Source of the DNA: Trichothermofontia sichuanensis B231
GTDB taxonomy: Bacteria > Cyanobacteriota > Cyanobacteriia > B231
Assembly (NCBI RefSeq): GCF_026240635.1
Contig: NZ_CP110848.1
Span: forward strand, 3,181,741 to 3,245,740
Reading direction: 5' to 3'
Length of the DNA: 64,000 nucleotides
Shown here: positions 56,999 through 64,000 of the stretch, piece after piece
How positions within the stretch are numbered: position 1 is the stretch's first letter
Layout: every line of letters begins with the position of its first letter
Notes under the pieces: generated by a model
The model's database searches: none
The model's input: the letters and a program-made list of their open reading frames with translations, nothing else
What the model was told of the DNA's origin: nothing
Made by a program: the position numbers and the translations under genes

Positions 56999-59423
56999 CT
57001 TCATTAACCCGTTGTAAGGGCGCAAGATTGGGGTCGAGAATTTTTTGACCGATATGGGGAAATTTGACGGCGATCGACATTTTTTTACCACTGCCAAAGA
57101 CATGGGTGACTTGGCCGTGACCAAAGGTCTTGTGAATCAGATAATCCCCCACCATCCAAGTTTCGGGTGAAACCGTGGCCTGACTGGTGGCAGGACTCGT
57201 TGAAGACCGAGCTGCCGGCGGATGGGTCTCGCGGCGTGGGGGATCGGCTGGGAGCGGTGTCCGGTAGCCAGTGGCGCGCTCGGCCACCGTGGTGCTCAGC
57301 CGTGGGGTGGGATAATGGGGGATTGCATGGGGAACGTTAGTGCTCAATAACTCGCGCGGCAGTTCTCCCAAAAACAGTGAAGGAACCGCTACCTCACGAG
57401 CACCCCACAGGCGGCGTTCCCGGGCATGGGTAATAAATAAGCGCTCCTGGGCACGGGTAATCCCCACATAACAGAGGCGCCGTTCCTCCTCCAAAGCCGC
57501 GGGATCATCGAGCGATCGATAGCTGGGGAATAACCCCTGTTCCAACCCAACGAGAAAAACCACCGGGAATTCCAGTCCTTTCGACGAATGGAGCGTCATC
57601 AGGGAAACCGCCGTTTGACCTTCACTCAGATGATCTAAATCCGACGCGAGAGCCGCACTCGCTAGGAAATTGAGCAAGCTCGGATCTTCGTTTTCCTCTT
57701 CAAATTGTAGGACAGCATTATAGAGTTCCAACACGTTCTGGATGCGTTCTTCCGCCTCTTGGGTCCCCTGGGCCTTCAGGTCTTGTACATAACCCGAATC
57801 TTCCAAAACCCCCTGGATGATTTGGTTAGCAGGCAAGGCATCGATCTGTTCCCGCCAATAGCGAATCGTTGCGGCAAACTGATTGACCGATTTAGCCGAT
57901 CGCCCTGCTAGCGTATTCACGGAAGTCTCATCACTGAGAATTTCCCAAACAGGCACTCCCAACTCCTGGGCAGCGGTGCTGAGGCGATCGAGGGTTGACT
58001 TACCGATCCCGCGCCGGGGGGTATTAATCACCCGCATCAAGCTCACGGTATCGTAGGGATTCACCAGGAGTTTCAGGTAGCTCAACACATCCTTAATTTC
58101 CTTGCGATCGTAGAACCGCAACCCCCCCACGATCGTATAGGGAATATCCGATCGCACCAGGACTTCTTCAAAGGCACGAGATTGGGCATTGGTGCGGTAG
58201 AGGATGGCAAAACTGCCCCAATTCAACTCCGGATGCTGATGTTGGAGATCCCGCATTTGATTGATGACAAACTGGGCCTCGTCGATCTCGTTATCCGATC
58301 GATGGCAAAAGACCGGCTCTCCCGAACTGCGCATGGGACGGAGGACCTTATCAATGCGTTCCGTATTCTTCTCAATTAAATGGTTGGCAATTTCAAGAAT
58401 GTTTTGGGTAGAACGATAGTTTTCTTCCAGCTTAATCATCGTTTGGGTTTCCTCGTCAGATAACCCATCCCCAAAGTCATCCTGAAAACCCATGAGGATC
58501 TTAAAATCAGCCGCCCTAAACGAGTAAATCGATTGATCCGCATCCCCTACCACAAAAATCGATCGTCGTTGGCGATCGAAACGCTGGGGATCATCCCCAT
58601 TCGTTGCCAATAGCTTAATCAGTTCATATTGGGTGCGGTTCGTGTCCTGATATTCATCAACCAGAATGTGCTGAAAACGATGGTGCCAGTAGCCCAGAAT
58701 CGACTCATTTTGACGAAACAGTTGGACCGGAATCCAAATCAGATCATCAAAATCCAGGGCATTGTTGGCCGCTAAACGTTCCTGATAAGTCGCATAGACT
58801 TCAGCAATAATCCGCCCTCGCAGATTGGGCTGTTCTTGCTCAAATTGGCGCGGGGAGAGATCCCGATTCTTGGCATTGCTGATAGCAAACCGCAGCGATC
58901 GCGGGTCGTATTTCTTATCGTCTAAGTCCTTTTCCTTGACGATTTCCTTCACTAGGCTTTGGGCGTCCGACTCATCAAAAATCGAAAACGATCGCTCCCA
59001 GCGATGCCCCTCGGCACTTTCGTACTTCTCAATGTCCAACCGCAAAATCCGGGCACAGAGGGCGTGGAAGGTGCCAATCCACAGATCTTTAGTAATGTCG
59101 CGATACACCTGCGATCGCAACTGGGTTTGCACCTCCGGTGCCAGGGAAGATAGGGGCTGACCGTAACGAGCTTGGGCCTGCTGCGTCGCAAACAGGGTTT
59201 CAATCCGGTCCTTCATTTCACGGGCAGCCTTATTGGTGAAGGTCACCGCCAGGATATTTTCTGGAGCCACACGATGAGTTAGAACCAGATTGACAATCCG
59301 GTAGGACAGGGCACGTGTCTTCCCCGAACCTGCCCCCGCGACCACTAATAACGGGCCACAAAAATGCTCAACCGCTCGTCGTTGCGAAGGATTAAGATGA
59401 TGAAAAAAGTCAACTTGGCTCAT
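56994..59423 (-). CDS. pcrA: UvrD/PcrA-type DNA helicase
   Basis: An 809-residue superfamily 1A helicase. Motifs are the Q motif (LNPSQRRAVEHFCGPLLVVA), Walker A AGAGSGKT, VTFTNKAAREM, TFHALCARIL, motif II DEYQDTN, motif III VVGDADQSIYSFRAAD, EENYRSTQNI, SSKGLEFPVVFLVGLEQG, and the VGITRAQERL motif. A Pro/Ala linker leads to a C-terminal Tudor-like domain (GDYLIHKTFGHGQVTHVFGS). It unwinds DNA in repair and removes bound proteins. Confidence 0.95.
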   Translation of the reverse strand: MSQVDFFHHLNPSQRRAVEHFCGPLLVVAGAGSGKTRALSYRIVNLVLTHRVAPENILAVTFTNKAAREMKDRIETLFATQQAQARYGQPLSSLAPEVQTQLRSQVYRDITKDLWIGTFHALCARILRLDIEKYESAEGHRWERSFSIFDESDAQSLVKEIVKEKDLDDKKYDPRSLRFAISNAKNRDLSPRQFEQEQPNLRGRIIAEVYATYQERLAANNALDFDDLIWIPVQLFRQNESILGYWHHRFQHILVDEYQDTNRTQYELIKLLATNGDDPQRFDRQRRSIFVVGDADQSIYSFRAADFKILMGFQDDFGDGLSDEETQTMIKLEENYRSTQNILEIANHLIEKNTERIDKVLRPMRSSGEPVFCHRSDNEIDEAQFVINQMRDLQHQHPELNWGSFAILYRTNAQSRAFEEVLVRSDIPYTIVGGLRFYDRKEIKDVLSYLKLLVNPYDTVSLMRVINTPRRGIGKSTLDRLSTAAQELGVPVWEILSDETSVNTLAGRSAKSVNQFAATIRYWREQIDALPANQIIQGVLEDSGYVQDLKAQGTQEAEERIQNVLELYNAVLQFEEENEDPSLLNFLASAALASDLDHLSEGQTAVSLMTLHSSKGLEFPVVFLVGLEQGLFPSYRSLDDPAALEEERRLCYVGITRAQERLFITHARERRLWGAREVAVPSLFLGELPRELLSTNVPHAIPHYPTPRLSTTVAERATGYRTPLPADPPRRETHPPAARSSTSPATSQATVSPETWMVGDYLIHKTFGHGQVTHVFGSGKKMSIAVKFPHIGQKILDPNLAPLQRVNEA

Positions 59424-59579
59424 AGCAATTTTCTTGGGGAGATGCGACGCAATTCTCCAGGGGAGACGCTGCGCGAGCGCGGCGTTAAAGGACGGTCAGA
59501 CATCAAAACAGGTTCTTCCTAACTTTACCGCTTTCCCCAAAGTGCGCCACTATGCCACTTTGAACCAGACTACTCAGGA

Positions 59580-59615
59580 CTTGGGTCCCAACCAGAACAC
59601 CGAATGGGACCCAAG
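59580..59615 (-). terminator. 11-bp-stem hairpin between the lipoprotein gene and pcrA
   Basis: CTTGGGTCCCA pairs exactly with TGGGACCCAAG across a 14-base loop. No T-run follows on either strand, so it may be an RNA stabiliser or weak terminator. Confidence 0.5.
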
Positions 59616-59648
59616 CATCACACTAATGTGTTGGTTTCGGTAGGGAAG

Positions 59649-59777
59649 CTAGGGTGTTGGCGACTCAGCAGGGGAAGGGCTGGGGCTAGCTTGACCACCG
59701 CCACCACCGCCACCACAGGCTGCCAAGGTGGTGGTTAAGCTGAGCAGAACGAGCAGGGTCAGTAATTTTTTGAACAT
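59649..59777 (-). CDS. Tiny predicted lipoprotein, 42 residues
   Basis: ATG at 59777 with GGAGGAG five bases upstream on the minus strand. The sequence is MFKKLLTLLVLLSLTTTLAA, then the lipobox cysteine, seven glycines, and a short Ser/Pro tail (QASPSPSPAESPTP). Signal peptidase II processing would leave a lipid-anchored peptide of about 22 residues. The ribosome site and textbook lipobox make it a likely real gene despite its length. Function unknown. Small proteins of this Gly/Pro type are easily missed by annotation. Confidence 0.7.
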   Translation of the reverse strand: MFKKLLTLLVLLSLTTTLAACGGGGGGGQASPSPSPAESPTP

Positions 59778-60067
59778 ACACTCCTCCACGGAAGGTGGCA
59801 GAAAAATGATCTAGTAGAATACGATACCCTAATGGTTTATAAAAGAGCCACTGTACAGTCATGTTTCATTCGTTGCGTTCCGTTCGGGGTACCCATAGCC
59901 ATCAAGGGAGTGTCGGCGTTGCGAACAGGCTGGCGGTGTGTTTGGGTTCACTCGGTCACTCAAAACCAGGCGGACAACGTAGTGCTGACAACGTAGTATG
60001 GTTGGCTCATATAGCCGAGACGGCTATTCCTCATTATGTGTGATCGCCTGAGGTGGGTGCTTAATTC

Positions 60068-60872
60068 GAGAGTTTCAAGTAAGTAATGATAGCCTCCAAT
60101 TTCGCAGTAACTCAATATTGCCATTGACGCGAAACTTTGCAAATAGTGCCATTGTCAGATCGACCATTTCCAGACTTTTGGAGACAACCTTGCTTTTCCG
60201 CTTAAAGCGAGCAAACCAATGACGGTGATCTGAGTTGTTCCGTTCGATCGCCTTCGTTTCAGTCTTAGTTGCGACATGATAAGCATCCGGATGCTCGTCC
60301 AGCAGGGATTCAAAGCCCTGCCAACCATCGGTGCAGTAAACCGTAACTTGCCACTGTGCTAAGCGTTCCAGCAGTCTCTCTACAGTCTCACAATCACGAT
60401 TTCCCAATTCCCAGTCAATAAGTTGCCCATGATCACGGTCATACGCTTTCCAGATCCATATTCGGTTTTTTTTGACTCGACGAAATGCCAGAACTCATCT
60501 AACTCCACGACAACCACTTTGCCCGGTTCCGGCTTCTCAATATTGGCCCTAGCAAAGTCGCGAACCCAGTTCAACACCGCCTGAGCCGATACATCCAAGT
60601 TCTCAGCAATGGCATTCAGGGACAGACCACTAATATAGAGTAGAACCGCTTCTAACTTCATCCATAGGGGTTTACCTCGCTCTAGCTTCTCAGTTGTGAA
60701 CTGGTAGTGACAGGACTTACACTTGAAGCGTTGGCGTCCAGCTACGAAGCCATTCTTGACCACATGCGGGTGACCACACTTGACGCAACACTCTGCCATT
60801 GGACTATCCTTGACGCTTGATGGTAGACTTTTATAGTCTATTATAGAATATCATTATTTACTTGAAACTCTC
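60068..60872 (-). mobile_element. IS1-family insertion sequence, copy 2 (805 bp)
   Basis: Same length and same encoded proteins as copy 1 but in the opposite orientation. The left flank is CTTAATTC (complement GAATTAAG, equal to the left flank of copy 1). The right flank is CGATAGGG, close to the complement of the right flank of copy 1 (CGATAGAG). Confidence 0.92.
60075..60799 (-). CDS. IS1-family transposase (InsA/InsB, -1 frameshift fusion), copy 2
   Basis: Both frames (60799-60380 and 60407-60075) encode proteins identical to those at 27355-28079. The slippery run (T8 on the plus strand) is at 60466-60473. The zinc-binding start, HTH and catalytic part are intact. Confidence 0.92.
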
Positions 60873-61184
60873 CGATAGGGATGGGTATTGAGGGATCGGT
60901 ATCGCCAACGCCCACAGGCAAAAGGTGATGCTCTGCAACGATACCGGAACTACAACGATCCCGTGCCCTATGCCAGCGATCGCCCGCTGAACGTGTCTCG
61001 GTTGCTACGGGCCTGAATCGCTTGCCCTGATTAGGGTTACCAACACGCCTAGCGCGGAATTTAGTCACAAAACTTAAAATTACGAGTGCGTTAGAGCGGC
61101 GGTCGGGATAGTACGCTTGAGAACAACTCACCTGTTGGTTAACCCGTGGGTTAACGTTTTGAATCATATATAAGGAAAGCACTC
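60873..61184. other. Space between IS1 copy 2 and psaE, with a possible 3' gene fragment
   Basis: From the IS border a frame reads WVLRDRYRQRPQAKGDALQR, then NYNDPVPYASDRPLNVSRLL and a stop at about 61014. It looks like a protein tail cut off by the IS, but I do not recognise the family. The remainder is the psaE leader and promoter; no clear hexamers can be assigned. Confidence 0.35.
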
Positions 61185-61412
61185 ATGGTTCAACGTGGTT
61201 CTAAGGTTCGGATTCTCCGCAAAGAGTCTTATTGGTACAACGAAGTGGGGACGGTTGTCTCAGTAGACACGAGCGGTATCCGCTATCCGGTGATTGTGCG
61301 CTTCGACGGGGTAAACTACAACGGCTTTAGTGGTAGCGCCAGTGGCGTGAACACTAATAACTTTGCCGAAGATGAACTCGTCGAAGTTTCTGCCCCTAAG
61401 GGTAAGAAATAA
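61185..61412 (+). CDS. psaE: Photosystem I reaction center subunit IV
   Basis: A 75-residue SH3-like protein of standard length. [20 protein letters not shown], then [40 protein letters not shown] and ELVEV match PsaE throughout. It sits on the stromal side of photosystem I, helping ferredoxin docking and cyclic electron flow. mutM follows after three bases. Confidence 0.97.
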   Translation: MVQRGSKVRILRKESYWYNEVGTVVSVDTSGIRYPVIVRFDGVNYNGFSGSASGVNTNNFAEDELVEVSAPKGKK

Positions 61413-61415
61413 GCA

Positions 61416-62402
61416 GTGCCGGAATTACCTGAGGTAGAAACCGTTAAGCGCGGCCTGAATCAGGTAACGCGGGCTCAGATGATTGTTGGAGTGGCGGTCT
61501 TCCTGGAACGGACGATCGCCGCTCCCGCATCTGTAGATGATTTTTTACAGGGCATCACGGGTTGTACGATCGTGGCCTGGGAGCGTCGGGGTAAGTATCT
61601 CCTCGGTCAATTGGTTCGGACGGTAGCCTCGCCCTTGGCGGCAATGCCACCCATCCCCCTATCCTCCAGCGGTGCGTTGCCAACCACCGCCTCTCACCCC
61701 CTCTCCTTACGAGTTGCGTCGCCCCAGGCCAGATGGTCACCTGCAACTGTACCCCAACCCACCGCGATCGCGGCGGGTTGGTTAGGGATCCATCTGCGCA
61801 TGACGGGACAATTACTTTGGGTCCCCCACGCTGAGCCGTTGCCAACCCATACGCGCGTGCAGTTCATCTTTGCCAACGGCCAAGACCTGAGGTTTGTCGA
61901 TAGTCGGAGCTTTGGACGGATCTGGTGGATCCCGCCCGATCGTCCCCCCGAAGCAGAAATAACGGGCCTACAACACCTTGGCCCCGAACCCTTTTCTTCA
62001 GACTTGAACGTGGCCTATCTGCAGCGGCAGTTCCGGGGCCGACAGCGTCCCATTAAAAATGCTTTACTGGATCAACGGCTGCTGGCGGGGTTAGGCAATA
62101 TCTATGCCGATGAGGCCCTGTTTTTGAGTGGCATTCACCCTACCACACCTTGTTATCGTCTTCAACCTGAACAGATTCAGCGTTTGCTGTCAGCCATTTT
62201 GACGGTTCTTGAGGCATCCATCCAGGCAGGGGGAACTACCATTAGTGATTTTCGCAGCGTCGCCGGGGTGAACGGCAATTATGGCGGGGAGGCCAAGGTC
62301 TACGGGCGCACAGGGCAGGGGTGCCGAGTGTGTGGGACGCCGATTCAACGCCTGCGCTTAGCAGGACGATCGAGCCATTTTTGCCCAACCTGTCAACGTT
62401 AA
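61416..62402 (+). CDS. mutM: Formamidopyrimidine-DNA glycosylase
   Basis: A 328-residue protein starting with GTG (PELPEVETVKRGL: catalytic Pro and Glu). LGIHLRMTGQLLWV and the helix-two-turn-helix DQRLLAGLGNIYADEALFLS follow. The C-terminal zinc finger is CRVCGTPIQRLRLAGRSSHF-CPTC. Length exceeds the usual 270-290 because of a Pro/Ala/Ser-rich insertion of about 45 residues after GKYLLGQLV. It removes oxidised purines from DNA. Confidence 0.95.
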   Translation: MPELPEVETVKRGLNQVTRAQMIVGVAVFLERTIAAPASVDDFLQGITGCTIVAWERRGKYLLGQLVRTVASPLAAMPPIPLSSSGALPTTASHPLSLRVASPQARWSPATVPQPTAIAAGWLGIHLRMTGQLLWVPHAEPLPTHTRVQFIFANGQDLRFVDSRSFGRIWWIPPDRPPEAEITGLQHLGPEPFSSDLNVAYLQRQFRGRQRPIKNALLDQRLLAGLGNIYADEALFLSGIHPTTPCYRLQPEQIQRLLSAILTVLEASIQAGGTTISDFRSVAGVNGNYGGEAKVYGRTGQGCRVCGTPIQRLRLAGRSSHFCPTCQR

Positions 62403-62504
62403 TTGATTATTGATTGCATTTATTTTTATCTATTTATGAGCCATGAAATGGCCAGGTAACCCAATTAAAAGCCGCCTCACAGCCGACATCTTTGTTTAAA
62501 TTTC

Positions 62505-62616
62505 GGCTCTTCTGGGATTTTGGGGTAAACAGTATCAGCAACTACAAATAAACGATCGGAAACGTTGAGTTTATGGTGGGGGCGCTACGCGCCCCCACCA
62601 TAAACTCAGGAGAGCC
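62505..62616 (-). mobile_element. 112-bp MITE (copy 3, inverted)
   Basis: Starts GGCTCTTCTG and ends CAGGAGAGCC, with the palindrome on the right side. The perfect 8-bp target duplication TAAATTTC lies at 62497-62504 and 62617-62624. Confidence 0.92.
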
Positions 62617-63210
62617 TAAATTTCAAAATTTCATAACATTGCAATCGCCCGCCTTCATAAAAGTTTTCAAATTGATTTTTTATGCTTACATCGATCTAAA
62701 ACTTTCTTGATGTTAAAGATTCAGAATTAACGGTCATTCAAGCTAGCTTTGAGGCTATTTATCCTTGATCCCTAAGACTACGGTATTGACCCCTTCTGTC
62801 TTGATCGAAGCAGCGAGTGGGGCAGAACTGAGAGACTGAGGACGTTATAGCGATCGTGGACAATCTTTTAGAGGAATTAGAACAAATGAATCATCACTCT
62901 GGCTAGAATGTGATGATATCACGTCTAGGTTTATATTTAGCCATCAAAGTCAAAGAAAAGTTATGTATTAAGTATTAATATTTTATGATCAGACGATGAT
63001 TTTTTGGATAGTATCTTAGTATACAAATTTGAACAACGTTTGGGATTTTTAACACTACTTTCACGACTGCTTCGGGTATAGCGAACCTGGGCTTGGCGTT
63101 GATAGTCTAAATTTTGTCCGTATTCTCTCCGTTTGCTTACGATACAGTCTGATTCACTCACATAAAGCAATTTCCGGTTTGCAATCGCTACATTTTTTTG
63201 AGAGGTCCCC
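62617..63210. promoter_or_regulatory. Long AT-rich leader upstream of pckA
   Basis: Nearly 600 bases without a credible gene. It is AT-rich with several A/T runs, ending in AGAGG seven bases before the pckA ATG. It probably contains the pckA promoter and leader; no known riboswitch fold is recognised. Confidence 0.4.
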
Positions 63211-64000
63211 ATGACACCAACCACCGAAACCATAACCCTCCGGAATGGACGCTACGCTGATCTATCTGTGCAGGTGTTGGAGCAAGTCTATAATCAAGAT
63301 GATAAGCCATTAGTTAAGGAACCCATAGGTAAAGCTGTATCCTTGAATACCCATCTTTATGGTCTGGATCAGTTGGGTTTACGGAATTTGGGTCATGTCT
63401 ATCGCAACCTCTCCGTACCAGAATTGATCGAACATGCGTTGCGGCGGGGTGAAGGCGTATTAGCAGCCAATGGCGCACTCTGTGTCAAAACAGGTAAGTA
63501 TACGGGTCGATCGCCCAATGACAAGTTTATTGTGGACGAACCCAGTAGTCGTGAAGAGATCCATTGGAATAATCTCAATGTCCCGATCTCAGAAGAACAT
63601 TTTGAGCGGCTGTTCCGACGGATTCGCTCCTATGTTCAGGGGCGAGATCTCTATATTTTTGATGGCTATGTTGGGGCTGATCCCATCTATCGTACCGGGG
63701 TGCGGATTATTACTGAGTTAGCGTCAGAGAATCTCTTTGCCCATCAGCTATTTTTACGGCCTACAGTCGAAGAACTGGCTAACCACCATGCTGACTTCAC
63801 TGTAATTGCGGTACCGGGTCTGCATGGAGAACCGGAGGATGATGGTATCAATAGTGAAGCCTTTATTGTGATTAATTTTGCTAAGAAGATTGTGATTATT
63901 GGGGGATCTCGCTATGCGGGTGAAATCAAAAAGTCAGTCTTCTCGCTGATGAACTATTTCATGACTAAGCGCAATGTGTTGCCGATGCACTGCTCTGCCA
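63211..64000 (+). CDS. pckA: Phosphoenolpyruvate carboxykinase (ATP), 3' partial
   Basis: 263 codons without a stop up to the window end. LCVKTGKYTGRSPNDKFIVD is the substrate-binding region near the N-terminus. DLYIFDGYVGADPIYRTGVR and IVINFAKKIVIIGGSRYAGE lead to KKSVFSLMNYFMTKRNVLPM-HCSA just before the P-loop. The enzyme interconverts oxaloacetate and PEP with ATP. AGAGG precedes the ATG. Confidence 0.94.
   Translation, partial: MTPTTETITLRNGRYADLSVQVLEQVYNQDDKPLVKEPIGKAVSLNTHLYGLDQLGLRNLGHVYRNLSVPELIEHALRRGEGVLAANGALCVKTGKYTGRSPNDKFIVDEPSSREEIHWNNLNVPISEEHFERLFRRIRSYVQGRDLYIFDGYVGADPIYRTGVRIITELASENLFAHQLFLRPTVEELANHHADFTVIAVPGLHGEPEDDGINSEAFIVINFAKKIVIIGGSRYAGEIKKSVFSLMNYFMTKRNVLPMHCSA

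Noticed and set aside
62961-63233. Minus-strand 90-codon frame overlapping the pckA start
   Set aside because: No ribosome site, unlike-protein composition, and it overlaps the conserved pckA N-terminus; more likely leader DNA.

Overview
The window is a piece of a cyanobacterial chromosome. It carries photosystem genes (psbO, psaE, a PAM68-type photosystem II assembly factor), a SomA-like SLH porin, a cyanobacterial ruvX/DUF3727/mltG/yqeG cluster, and very many GCGATCGC (HIP1) palindromes. The genus cannot be fixed from the sequence alone. Both ends cut through genes: a SPINDLY-type glycosyltransferase on the left and pckA on the right.

Layout. 1-4 kb: tandem-domain GT41 protein and a MazE/MazF-like pair. 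4-8.3 kb: two paralogous RTX (GGxGxD) repeat proteins, the second with an amber codon near its start. 8.5-13.2 kb: a small coiled-coil membrane protein, psbO, a hypothetical, purK, and a TPR protein with a His-rich leader. 13.6-18.5 kb: a large coiled-coil protein, rpsO, pam68, aroF. 18.7-20.5 kb: an AT-rich island with a NotI-like restriction enzyme and a D12-class adenine methylase. 20.6-27.2 kb: yqeG, mltG, DUF3727, ruvX and a GNAT gene on the minus strand, a frameshifted Uma2 gene, and proA. 27.3-60.9 kb is bounded by two identical, oppositely oriented 805-bp IS1-family elements. It holds tRNA-Phe, a large membrane-anchored unknown, a GH57 branching enzyme, mutS, a nucleotidyltransferase/HEPN toxin-antitoxin pair, a wrecked Ser/Thr kinase-FGE gene, a broken REP-associated transposase, Uma2 genes (one intact, one broken), a porin, a nucleotide-sugar epimerase, ureG, rnz, a JAMM peptidase, xth, a three-gene signalling cluster (hybrid kinase, REC-GGDEF, REC-PAS-adenylate cyclase), pcrA and a tiny lipoprotein. 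61-64 kb: psaE, mutM, and the start of pckA.

The most striking structure is in the repeats. The target-site duplications of the two IS1 copies do not match locally but match when swapped between copies, so the 33-kb segment between them has been inverted (or was assembled in the wrong orientation). Three 112-bp MITE-like elements each have a perfect 8-bp target duplication; one interrupts the kinase gene. Two further families of palindromic, TIR-bearing repeats (about 105 and about 180-220 bp) fill most long intergenic spaces, have recombined with each other, and supply the stop codons and last residues of neighbouring genes (rnz, the JAMM peptidase).

Functionally most genes are core housekeeping. 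Accessory content consists of a restriction-modification pair, two toxin-antitoxin pairs, three Uma2 loci and mobile elements. Several accessory genes are decaying by nonsense codons and short indels. All functions are assigned from sequence motifs read by eye; no database search was run.
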